From Paramecium octaurelia (taxonomy: Eukaryota > Ciliophora > Oligohymenophorea > Peniculida > Parameciidae), in contig CAJJDP010000014.1 in NCBI GenBank assembly GCA_905182995.1, positions 646,711-710,710 of the forward strand: a DNA stretch of 64,000 nucleotides, given 5' to 3'. Of this stretch, positions 1 through 10,107 are shown piece by piece. The notes below the pieces were generated by a model, which did no database searches, had not been told where the DNA came from, and saw only the letters and a program-made list of their open reading frames with translations. Position 1 is the stretch's first letter, and each line of letters opens with the position of its first letter. The translations under genes were made by a program, and so were the position numbers.

Positions 1-811
1 TTTGTGTATAAATAGTTAATTTCAACCAACTCAATATTTTAAGCTTTTGTGATTCAAAATTCAAACTTTATAACACAAATCAATTAATTCTGATTGTTTA
101 AAATACAAAAAATAGTTAAAATTAGTTTTCATAAAATAACAGAATCTTATTTTACCAGAGGATGGTTTTTAGAAAGATGATTGAAAGAAGCTTAAGCCAT
201 GTTCATTATCAACTTATATATATTTATTTTTTTTTTTATGAGAAAAAAATGAATTTTAAATATTTTAGATCCCAAATCAGATTGCAATATCCAAGAATAG
301 AATCAAAAAATTAGAATTCAAACCATTAAGTAAGTCAAAAAGGCCAACTTTTTGAATAATCTACAAGTATATCAATTTACATTATTGATTAAATTAAATT
401 GTTATTATGCAAGGTTTATTTTTTTTCGATTCAGATTTATAATTATTGCCATAATCTAGTGGTAATTGAAATAAAAAGAAATTGAATTGGGAAATAATAT
501 AATTTTTCTTAATGAAAGAGATAATAATATACCAAGTCAAAAAAAAAGTCTTATTTTATTGACTTAATATATTTCGTATATATTAATTAAAATTATTTGT
601 TTTTGTATTAATTATATTAAATAGATATCATATGATTTAAATTGCGTAAAGAAGATTAACTATATGAATACTCATTTTATTATTTTATCCATCTTAAAGG
701 GAGAATGAAATATGATCAATTTTCTTTCTTAACTTAAAAATTATCTATACAAAAGTTTATGCATGATTAATTAAAAATATAAAAAAATTGAATATAATAA
801 TAATTGTTTGT
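1..811. other. AT-rich region, no gene resolved
   Basis: Very AT-rich sequence with many homopolymer runs. I could not assemble a TGA-free frame with plausible introns and recognisable protein character. The last ~45 bases before the next gene (from 767) are open in its frame and encode a hydrophobic Ile-rich stretch, so an upstream exon with a signal peptide for that gene may lie here. Otherwise it is probably intergenic, or the edge of a gene outside the window. Confidence 0.5.
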
Positions 812-2093
812 ATGACATTTATTGAATTTTTTTACCACAATGCAAGTGTTGCGGTGTTGAATCAAGAAGCTTTATCCTACGTCAGAAATGATGAACCTAT
901 TGGAATTTTAATAGACATGTGGTAATTAATAATTTTAGTTATGAATAATAAGGACACATTATTTATAAATTCAAGTAAGCTTGTTGTTATCATTAAAGAA
1001 TTCGAATTTAAAGACAAGTCGATGTATAATAGTCAAAATAATGAAATAATACTAAACTTTTTTCAAATATATGATTATTCAGTGTCTCAAAGTTATATTG
1101 AAAATTAATTTGATTATAACAGGTCAGTTTATGATTTATCACCTATCATCGTTTCAGGTAATGGTTAAATATTATAAAGAAAATTATTTATTTGTATTTT
1201 TGGACAATTTTTGGCCTGTAGCACTTAAAATTTTAATACAAATATTTATTTACTTTGCTTATTTGATATTACCATGGATTTTGATTAATTTAAACTTTAT
1301 TGCATTTTTCATTCTTGATTATGTTGAAGATAAGCCATATTATTTTAAAATAAAAGAGTCATTTATTTGGTTTGGAGGATAGAGTAGGCCAGAAACAGAT
1401 AATATTTGTAAGCAAGTCTATCGATTTGTTTTTGCAATGGTAAGTTTCTTAATAGTTATAATATTATTTTCAGACTTCATTTATCTTATAATTAATTCAT
1501 TAGCAAAATCAAACTTTAATACAATCCAAGATATGAAAGATATCAATGCAATTGCTTGTTATTTTGAATAGGACTAATTTCTTTAAAATCTTTTTGATAG
1601 AGATAGAGGGTTGTAAAAAAAGGTTGGCGATAGTTAATTATAATGCATGTAAATGCTAAATGAATAAATTGTTGATGTAGTAATTATGAGCGAATTTAAT
1701 TTATTAATTTTTTTAGAATAACATAAAATGTATTTGAGTAAATTAAGATATTAAGTTAAATTAAATACAAATATTGCTCATCATATTCTGATAAATAAAA
1801 ATGATCCCCCATGGTTTAGGAAAGAATTAAATGATGCAATCGATGTTATACAAAAGCAAAAGCTAGATTTAATGATTAAAGAAAAGCATTTACCCACTAA
1901 AATATATAACTCCAAAAATAAATCAATAATGCCTTATTAACCAACTCTTCAGTTGATTTGTGCAATACTATCTATTTTATTTATTATTGTAATTTAAATC
2001 ACTCTAGTGCTTTAAGAATTTAATGTATTCAAGAATAAAATAAAAATTAAATACTTCTCTGAAAAGGTTGGATCTAAAATTAAATAAAATTGA
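812..2093 (+). CDS. ionotropic glutamate receptor-like ligand-gated channel
   Basis: About 419 aa after removing a 22-nt intron at 1158-1179, which brings the S1 frame into the frame of the membrane core. Order of parts: a ligand-binding S1-like half (about 1-115, with GILIDMW near its start); membrane helix M1 (FWPVALKILIQIFIYFAYLI region); a pore loop around WFGGQSRPE; M3 (FVFAMVSFLIVIILF region); an S2-like half with PWFRKELNDAIDVI, which matches the 'FN.AI..L' portion of the family; and M4 (LICAILSILFIIVIQI) near the C-terminus. The large amino-terminal domain of animal receptors is absent and the M3 signature is degenerate. The start at 812 is uncertain because no clear signal peptide follows it. 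The assignment rests on domain order rather than exact motifs. Expected at the plasma or ciliary membrane as a cation channel. Confidence 0.68.
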
Positions 2094-2403
2094 TTATAAA
2101 TACTTTTAAGATATTTTTAGAATATAAATATTTTTTCAATACAAAATTTAGCTCTAAGTCCTTGCATTTTAGCACATTATGCTTCATTTCAATTAGAATT
2201 TTATTTTATATATACCATTTGATTAGAATATTCTAGTTTGATGTTTCTTCTAACTTTTTCACTCTTCTTTTCAGCATCTAAAAATAACATAATTTGTAAA
2301 ACGATGTAATCTTGAGGAAGGATTTTTAGAAGATTTAAATTGTTGAAATTATGAATTGAATGTTTTTATAAAAATAATAACAATTTATTAAACATTATTA
2401 CAA
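2094..2403. other. intergenic, nothing seen
   Basis: About 310 bases of AT-rich sequence between two + strand genes. I see no supported coding frame or RNA gene. Confidence 0.5.
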
Positions 2404-3015
2404 ATGAATGCAAATGGATTGCAATGGGAATAACAAATAGAAAAATCAAGGATGAGTAATTAACAATTAGAGTTTTGCCAGTATTTTACCTTAAGTTATA
2501 TTTATGAAAACGAGCCAGAATCATTTTTGGGAAGATGTCGACTAATATAAAATGGAAATATTTATATTTATTTAGATAGAAGATCAAAAAACTATAAATA
2601 ATTATCATAAAGCGTATCCTTGTTATGGCATTTTCCATTATCAAAAGAAATATATTAGATCAAAGCATAATAAAATTCTTTGTTAGATAATATTGAACAT
2701 CACTGGAGTTTGATTGATAAAGAAGAAAAAAAAGGTTTTCATACAAAATTTCCTGATTAAATTTTAGATCAAATAGCTGAAAAATAGTTAACAGATGTTG
2801 AAAAATTTAATATGCAAGATAAAAACAATTTATCTGAAAATTTTAAAGTAATAACAATTTCTCCATATGATGTTATCTAAATAAAATAGACAATGCCTTA
2901 AGTAATTGCAGATTCTAGAACGAAGTTTGAATCTATTTTTCGACCTTATAAGGAAGAACAAAAGATTCATTATTATTTCAAAGAAAATTAATGGTTTTCT
3001 AATCAAATAATTTGA
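2404..3015 (+). CDS. hypothetical protein
   Basis: Single-exon frame of 203 aa starting MNANGLQWEQQ and ending at TGA 3013-3015. It uses many TAA/TAG glutamine codons. The composition is soluble and mixed charged (several Trp, Tyr and Lys/Glu segments) with no signal peptide or membrane helix. I recognise no family. A GT...AG pair at 2994-3016 would remove the stop and continue in another frame, but the continuation looks less protein-like, so the TGA is taken as real. The next frame opens only 21 bases downstream. Confidence 0.6.
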
Positions 3016-3036
3016 GTTTATTTAAATTATAATAAT

Positions 3037-3717
3037 ATGTAAAATAATAATAATAACAATCTAAACTTCGAATTTAGTAAGGATACTAACAATCTCAACA
3101 AGAAATTGTAAGGATTTTATAGATAAAAAGATCAAAAATTTGACCATTTCTTTGATGAGCTAACTACAGAATACAAATTATTTAAAGTACTCTAGGCTAT
3201 ACCTTTAATTATTAGAAATTGACGCATGAATGTTAAATGGGTTGTTTTGGCACTACAGATTTCAATCGAAAATAATCAGATGCTTGCGCCAGATAATGTT
3301 TGGATCCGTATTTATATATTAGAAAATCGATAGGAGATAAAATAGGATAATGTGATGTAAATTTATCTCTATTTATAGCATTAATTTTAATAATAAGAAT
3401 CAAAATGCATGAGCTCAACTGATATGGATTGTAATAATATAAAATTAATTCAGAATGTTATTCCAATTTAATAAGTTAATTAGGAGTTTGTCTTTAATAA
3501 CATACCTAATTTGCTAAAGATTAGTACAAAAGTGTGTTGTAACATTTCTTAAAAAAATGATAAACATATAAATAAGTATATTAAAATATTTGTCAAAAAA
3601 TTAGGATCAATTTTAAATCCAAAAGTCTTATTTTATTTTTTTGGTATTTTGAGATTATTATTCAAAATTCTTTTTCTTGTTAACATATTAATTACAGAAG
3701 ATTATTTTAATATTTGA
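3037..3717 (+). CDS. small-Tim-like twin CX3C protein, C-terminus unresolved
   Basis: With introns at 3187-3215 (29 nt) and 3357-3378 (22 nt) removed, the frame starting at 3037 contains CQMGC and, 13 residues later, CARQC, followed by a helix beginning LDPYLYIRKSIGDKIGQC. This twin CX3C arrangement with a following 'KYL...IG..L' type helix is the pattern of mitochondrial intermembrane-space Tim9/Tim10 chaperones and of the related DUF842 proteins. Upstream residues FDHFFDELTTEYKLFKKL fit the first helix. The problem is length: the spliced frame runs on to about 209 aa and ends in a hydrophobic segment, where a small Tim is 80-110 aa. Either an intron or stop is missed after about 3420, or it is fused to the next, unresolved, gene. 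Confidence 0.4.
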
Positions 3718-4917
3718 TGTTAAGCTAATTAACTTTAGTATTATTTTTAATTACCTAAATGTGATTATGGAATTCTAAATTTAATGGACTCTTGGTAGTT
3801 TGGACAAAAATGCTTAATTTTATCGCTATATGAATAAAGATCCTTCACCTTAGAATTTTAAGAGTAACTTCTAACTTTATATTTTTCGTTTGAAGATAAA
3901 AATGAGATACCTGTCTTTTGGCAATCAAATTAATCTGTTTTTATTATATTGACAGTTGTAGCCTAAATATTTTGAATAGTCAAATTTTCTTTGATTTGCA
4001 ATTATTAATTATGTTTTTCAAATTCATTTGTGTCTATGGTGGCAGCCCAATTAAAAGATTTCTTAATATGAGTATTCTATTAAATTAATTATTAATATAA
4101 TTTCTCTAGGTTTTATTCTTTGCTTTAAAAATAAAGAATTTAATCTTCCTGCATTCTCGTTATATGAATAGTTATTTACTTATCGATTAAAAGTAAATCA
4201 TAAAGCTTAAATAAGTTTTTATAATATTAGCTGAGATTTTTATTCTTCATGTTATTGATTTACCATTCAGGATAAGGGCTCTTTTTTTGTAGCAATAATT
4301 AAGTTATGGAGCCTTATGATGATTATTATAAATATTGGTTGTTCTATGAGCCTTAATCTTAACTATGAATCTTTATAAAGTTAGAATATTATACTCACTC
4401 GCTTCTCTATATCATCATTGGTTAGTTTCCTATGAGCAATTTCTATTTGCAATTTGCATTCAGAGAATATGGATTGAATAATTGAAATAAAAATTCCCTA
4501 TTTGCTGTCATACATATTTGATAAACTATTATAAATAGTAGGTTGAAATGTTGATGCTTTTGATCTAAATATTGATTTTTTTAGCCACCATTACTTAATA
4601 AACCTTTGCAAGTTTGGCAATAAATCTATGCAATAACCTATTGAATGATGATAGTGTATACTTAACTTCATTATCATTATTTAATTATTTATTGTGAGAG
4701 CATTTAGAAATTTTCTCATTGTGTTATCATAATATTAGTATTACTATGTTAACTCTTCCCTATCCTTATTAGGTAGAGAATCTAAATCAAATATTTCTTT
4801 GAATAATATATTGAAAGTTTCCTGGTCTAGCTACATTTTGTATGTAATATTAACTAATGTTATTAATTCAATATAAATTACAATAAACATTATTAATATA
4901 ATTATATAAATACAGTT
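3718..4917 (+). other. unresolved membrane-protein coding region, possibly degraded
   Basis: All three + frames contain stretches that look like protein, including LPKCDYGILNLMDSWQFGQ, a Phe/Ile-rich helix near 4000, MEPYDDYYKYWLFYEP near 4300 and a hydrophobic run MLMLLIQILIFLATI near 4550. They are interrupted by TGA codons, and plausible GT...AG introns (for example 3679-3697 and 3719-3738) repair only some of the breaks. I could not build a single consistent model. It may be a multi-pass membrane protein with several atypical introns, or a pseudogene copy. The following gene encodes another multi-pass protein on the same strand. Confidence 0.3.
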
Positions 4918-6565
4918 ATGAAATAAGATTAAAATTAACAATAGCCTGTAGCTAAAAAGAAATCAGTTCCTTTCTCCAAAAAGCTTAAAAGAGCAAAGAG
5001 GCATTTCATTAAATTTTTGAAAAACCCAAGTACTATTTAGGGCTTCTATTTTTGCATCTAAGCAATTTTTAATTATATTGGAATTGCATCGCTATTGCTT
5101 CTAATATATTACTTCTTTTACTAAAGGTATTTATTTATTAGTCTATATAGTTATATCTATTTCATAATTGTATCATCAATATTATCTCTTTTCTATGTGT
5201 CTTACTAAGGAGTGAATATCATTCATTACAAAACAATAGGTGATATTTAAAATTTTGACGATACAATGTAAGAATCATAGAAGGATGCCTAAAATGAAAC
5301 AAAAGGAGGTAAATATTATTGTAAAATGCTTGGAATAACGATTACATCACTCTTACTGTTAGACCTTCCAATACTGAATTTTTAAATCACTAAATAAGTT
5401 AAATTAATTGAAGATTAATTGCAATTAGAAGATGAGCGACATACAAAAAAGAAAAAACAAGCCAACAAAGTTTAAGATAAATAACCATAAATCGATGTGA
5501 AACAATTAACTGCTGATTATGCTGTTAAAATTGCTTCATTAAGAACTTAAAAAAAATAAAGATAGTGGTTAATTCCTTATAAATTCGGATTTTCCGCTAT
5601 ATTTGGATATGTGCCTGCAATTTTTGTAATAGCTGTTTGGCTAATAGGCAATTAATAATAAATTGATGTTTTTGGTAAATTTTAAAACATTATTCTCACT
5701 ACAAGTTATGGATGCATGGTATTCGCAAGTGTTATCTGTCTATATGAGATTTAATTTTTTGATAAAACAGCTTCTACCCTTAAAGAGTAAGTTTTATAGT
5801 ATTATTTATAGTGCTTTTAAATGGTTTTTATGCAGATATGTAGAATTACTATGCAAATCTTTATTAATAGGCTATTATATCAAATTTAGCTAATTTGAAA
5901 CTATCCCCCTTTTGATCATTGGAGTAGGGTATTTAATCTATAGTATTTCATGCACATTTCTATTTACTCTATTTGATTATTAAAAAAGTGAGGAAACCAT
6001 TTAATCATAACAATAATCCGCTGAAAGACAAGATAATGAAAAATAAGATGGTAAAATATAGGAAAATTAAGAACAGCCTATTGAGAAAGGAGTTTTGTAT
6101 GTAATTAAAAGTTATATAAAATCATTATTCTTGAATATCTATGCAAGAACTTTATTTTTACCCTATAAAGAAAGTGCTTTAGGAATGAAAACACTCTCCT
6201 TCTATTAAGTAACCTTTGGAATAGACAAAAAAATGATTAGAGAAGAAGTAGCAAGTGATGGATGGAAAAATTGGATGATTACTTATGATCAATCTAAGAA
6301 ATTTGGTCTTCCCCGAAGATCTTACACACACATAGTATAATCTTTAAGATTTTTTGAATTGTTCCACTTAGCTTTATTTTCGATATGCTAAAACATTATC
6401 TAAGGTTAATATCTTGAAATTGTGGAACCAAAGAAAATATCATTATATTATTCTGGCAAAGTTGTAACTGTTGTTAGCATAGTTATCTTATTGTTTTATT
6501 ATCTTAGAGCAGGATATAGAACCATTCATGAAAAATAATTAGATATCACAGGAATTGATGAATGA
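4918..6565 (+). CDS. multi-pass membrane protein, family unknown
   Basis: 541 aa with one 22-nt intron (5626-5647), whose removal is required to join the two frames. The protein starts MKQDQNQQQPVAKKK with a basic cytosolic-type N-terminus. It then has paired hydrophobic helices (5041-5210), a long Lys/Gln/Glu-rich soluble loop (5400-5560), more helices near 5580-5960, a second charged loop (5980-6090), and a final section with two helices around SLRFFELFHLALFSICQ and VVTVVSIVILLFYYL. It ends with a short polar tail. I do not recognise the family; the helix-loop-helix layout would fit a channel, scramblase or transporter, but no signature residues were found. Confidence 0.65.
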
Positions 6566-6653
6566 TATTATTCAATAAATAAATAATTTTAAATCAAATA
6601 ATGTCTACATTTGTATCACTATTCTAAATTCAATAAAATAAAAACAAATAATT

Positions 6654-7353
6654 ATGAGTTTGGATTCTTCTTAAAAATGCGATGAAGAAACAGGTTTAAA
6701 ATCTATGGCCCCTGAGCCTCTAGAGCTTGATGAAAGTTATCAAACTCCTGTCGATATTAGATGGGGAAATTGCTACCCATTATTTTTAAAAAACAATATA
6801 CCAAAAATTGTTATTGGCCCTCATTGTAATATTTTACTAATATTATAAAATAGGGCCATTGTTTATTTGTGCATATTCTTTATTTGTTGCAGCTAGTATC
6901 TTTTTAATAGGTTGGCATTTTACAAGCACTTCATCTGAATTCATAAAGTGGGCAACTTTTATAGTCTGTGTAAATCAATGTTGGAGTTATGCTTGGGTTG
7001 CTTTAATTAATCCAGGAGTAATTAATTATGATAAAAATAATTAAATTGAAATGAGGACAAGATGTGCACCATAATTAGACATGTAAAATGATAGCAAGAC
7101 TTGGTATTGTGGCAAATGTAAATTGTTACAATTACATGGTACAGTGCATTGTAGTGATTGCGATGTATGCATTTAAGAAATGGATCATCATTGTCCTTGG
7201 ACTGGAAAATGTATTGGAAAAGGAAACATCAAACAATTTTATTATTTTCTTGCTAGCACTTTAATATTTATGATTTTTAATATCATCGCTTCATTAACGC
7301 AGCTAGATGGAGCATTAAATGGAACAAGAAGGAAAATTAAATAAGGAAATTGA
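6654..7353 (+). CDS. DHHC-type protein S-palmitoyltransferase
   Basis: 223 aa after removal of a 28-nt intron (6826-6853). The core is the DHHC cysteine-rich domain at about 135-190: WYCGKCKLLQLHGTVHC, then [20 protein letters not shown], which holds the Zn-binding cysteines and the catalytic DHHC cysteine. Two hydrophobic segments precede it (about 57-105) and one follows (FYYFLASTLIFMIFNIIASL). Members transfer palmitate from palmitoyl-CoA to cysteines of membrane-associated proteins on Golgi, ER or plasma membranes. The protein is short: only about 55 residues follow the motif, leaving room for one clear helix instead of the usual two, so the 3' end could be truncated or another intron missed. 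The family call is firm. Confidence 0.9.
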
Positions 7354-7720
7354 AAAAATTTAATATATTGTTAATTTATTGATTTGATTTAAACTCATTT
7401 TTCTAATATATAATCGGAAAATCCAATAAAATCTAATTATTATTTTCACAAATAATATTATTAAAATCAATTTAATTACAGAAATCGAAATAATTATGGA
7501 AAAAAGGAATGCATGATTTAAATAATCTAGAATAAGCTCTATCCTAACCAAAACAAATAAATCAACGAATACCTAGAATTAAATTAATAATCCTAAATAT
7601 ATTTTTGATTTTTTAATTGATCACTGACTGTTTAATTTCAGATATATCATAACATAAAAGAAATTTAATATATTTAGATTTATTGAAATACAAATTAGTG
7701 ATATTGAATAGTGCTTAATA
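7354..7720. other. intergenic between convergent genes
   Basis: About 370 bases, strongly AT-rich, between the end of the DHHC gene and the 3' end of a minus-strand gene. Short open frames exist but none has supported protein character. Confidence 0.5.
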
Positions 7721-8052
7721 TCAATCAACAAATCTAACAATTTTTTTAACCTTCTAAGGTTATTTTTTTAGAGGCATAACACAATCTTCTGTGTATAGGA
7801 TTCCTTCAATATATTGATATACATTGGCATTCTAATTAGGTTTAATATAGAGATTACTATAAGTTCTTTAATCGATTAAGTAACACACTATTTCATAGGC
7901 AAGACTGTTTTTGGTGATTGACAACTTTGAAGAGATGGTAATCGAGAGGAAATGTTGGTATATTTCTTAGGTTAATATTTATCGATGATATTTTAGGATT
8001 TAAAGAACAATTTCTTTAACTTATAGGCTTCCTCCTTTGTAATTTTACTCAT
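7721..8052 (-). CDS. small hypothetical protein
   Basis: 101 aa when a 26-nt intron (7832-7857 on the + strand) is removed. Without splicing the frame shifts into an unlikely Ile/Leu-rich run. The protein starts MSKITKEEAYKLKKLFF, is basic and polar with a short Cys/Ser/Pro segment (SCQSPKTVLPMKQC), and ends KKIVRFVD. There is no signal peptide or membrane helix. It lies 23 bases downstream of the YbaK-like gene on the same strand. No family recognised. Confidence 0.55.
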
Positions 8053-8075
8053 TTTAATATTTATTTTATAATTGA

Positions 8076-8558
8076 TCATTCACAGAATTACAATTATATA
8101 GGATTCTCTATTTTTAAATAATCTTGAATTGACATTGCAACACTGTGTGTTCTCAGTCCAGCATTGAAATTGATCTAATCTCCTTGTGTAATTAATGATG
8201 GGTCCAAATATGTTTAAACTTTGAATATACTTCCGAAAGGAGGGACTGCACCAGTGACACACTTAGTAACCTCATAGACTTATTGTTCATTAGCTAAATC
8301 CAGTTATTTACAATCCAACAGCTTTCTTATTAATTTCCAAGATAATTTCTTGGAAGCAGACATTACACATAATATAAAAAGTTAAGTTTTTTTGTTTTAT
8401 AATAACATTGCTTTGGCTCCACTATCTAAGGAGACTCCTCTCACCTTTGCTGATTCTTCCGAAGTTTTCGTAGGTTCATGAATCAATAATTTGAATTGGA
8501 TATTATTAGTATTCAATAATTATTGGATAGCTTCGAAAGTTTAAGTATTTTCTTGCAT
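8076..8558 (-). CDS. YbaK/ProX-type aminoacyl-tRNA deacylase domain protein
   Basis: 160 aa, intronless. It matches the YbaK/EbsC/ProX editing fold along its length: an N-terminal helix (TFEAIQQLLNTNNI), then VRGVSLDSGAKAMLL, a strand FILCVMSASKKL with the conserved basic residues, LDLANEQQVYEVTKC and the glycine-rich TGAVPPFGS loop lining the pocket. Family members hydrolyse mischarged aminoacyl-tRNAs (for example Cys- or Ala-tRNAPro) in trans. The exact tRNA substrate cannot be read from the sequence. The start codon is only 19 bp from that of the divergent CK1 kinase, so the two must share promoter DNA. Confidence 0.85.
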
Positions 8559-8577
8559 ATTTATTAAAATAATCTGT
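8559..8577. promoter_or_regulatory. 19-bp divergent intergenic spacer
   Basis: Only 19 bases, almost all A/T, separate the start codons of the YbaK-like gene (minus) and the CK1 kinase (plus). Core promoter and 5' UTRs must overlap this spacer and the two coding starts. Confidence 0.55.
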
Positions 8578-10009
8578 ATGAAATAACTCAAAATTAATAA
8601 TCAGTTCGTCACTTAAAAGAAGATATCGTCAGGGTCTTTTGGAATAGTAATGTTAGGAATTGATTAAAAAAATGGAAATCAAGTAGCTATAAAAATAGAG
8701 AGGCCAGAAAATGAGCATTTGCGTTCTCTTGAAAGAGAAGTTGAAATTTTGTCAAGATTATCAAATGTTAAAGGCGTGCCTTAAATGTTTTATTATGGTT
8801 GGGAGGATTCTTACAATGTTATCGTCATGGAAATGTTATAAAAAGATTTATCCTCAATCCTAAAGTAAAGGAAAAAGCTGAGTTTAAAATCTGTTTTTTA
8901 ACTATCGATAGAACTGGTTTTAATATTAGAAGAAATACATAAATAAGGTGTACTTCATCGAGACTTGAAACCAGAGAATATAATGTTAGATGAGAAAAAT
9001 AAGGTGTATCTGATTGATTTTGGGATTAGTAAAATTTACATTCGCAAAAATGGGATTTTAATGTATTATCTAAAATTATGCCAACAAGCCCTTTTAAAGA
9101 TAGAGTGCCATTCGTAGGTACTTCCAGATATGCATCAATAGCAGCGCATAAAGGATATGAATTAGGAAGAAAGGATGATTTGGAGTCATTGTTTTATGTT
9201 ATGCTATACTGTCTCAAAGGGTATCAGCTTGTGAATAGTATTAGTTTAGTACTTTACCATGGCAAAACCTAAAGCATGTACCTGATGATTAAAGGACTTA
9301 GAAAATAGGAGAGATAAAAGAAACCATTGATGTGAAAGAACTATTCAAAGATTTACCTAATGAATTTATTAAAATATATGAGTAATGCTATTAAATAATT
9401 ATTAGGTATTTAAGGAAATTAACTTATGCATCTGAACCAGACTATAAGACCATTGTGAAATTGATGTAATAAGCGGCTAAACATTCTAATATTTTTTTGG
9501 ATTATAAATACGAGTGGGATGCGCAATTGAATAACTATGACAAAAATATGAATAGGTATGGAACATTGCAAACTGATGAACTACCACTAAAACAATTTGA
9601 AAAATTTTCTTCCAACTTGCTTAATTGCAATAACTTAGTTGCATAGACTCCATCTAAATTTAAATAATTATAACCCCCAATAAATAAATAAGAATCTAAT
9701 TAGAATAGCAATAGCAACTACGGAAGTGGCAATCAAAATTTAAGCATATATAATTCGATGGGAATTATTTATTAGAGATCTATAGACGAAATTAGCGAAG
9801 AGCTTTAAGAACCGATTCCAGATGAAGTGAAAAGTCACAATAAAATTTGTTTAAAGACATTGCCTGATACATTGAAAAAACCAGGTACATTCTTTAAGAC
9901 AACTTAATTTGATGAAGATGAATAACTCAAAGAAGATCATTTTTTGTCAGAGAAATATCATAGTTTAAGTGCTTAAGTAACTACTATTTTACAAAATCAT
10001 AAAAAATGA
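8578..10009 (+). CDS. casein kinase 1 (CK1) family Ser/Thr protein kinase
   Basis: 458 aa after removing introns at 9063-9088 and 9221-9249. Kinase motifs in order: glycine-rich [13 protein letters not shown] (about 13-25), VAIKIE lysine, [12 protein letters not shown] catalytic loop (about 126), LIDFGISK, and the CK1-specific activation and subdomain VIII text [12 protein letters not shown] in place of APE. The Trp-containing GTLPWQNLK segment, also typical of CK1, is restored exactly by the second intron. The ~170-residue C-terminal tail is Gln/Asn/Ser-rich with no recognised domain, as in many CK1 isoforms where it regulates activity and location. Paramecium has many CK1 paralogues, so the specific role is unknown. 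Confidence 0.93.
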
Positions 10010-10107
10010 CTTCCCATTAATATTAGTTTTTGTAATTTATTTATAAACTCACATTAATATGTTAAGAGTAGAGAATTCCTTGAATTTAATATTTATTTTA
10101 TTATTTC

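Noticed and set aside
1-811. Possible telomere or subtelomeric repeats at the window edge
   Set aside because: No G4T2/G3T3-type repeat is present. The region is simply AT-rich.
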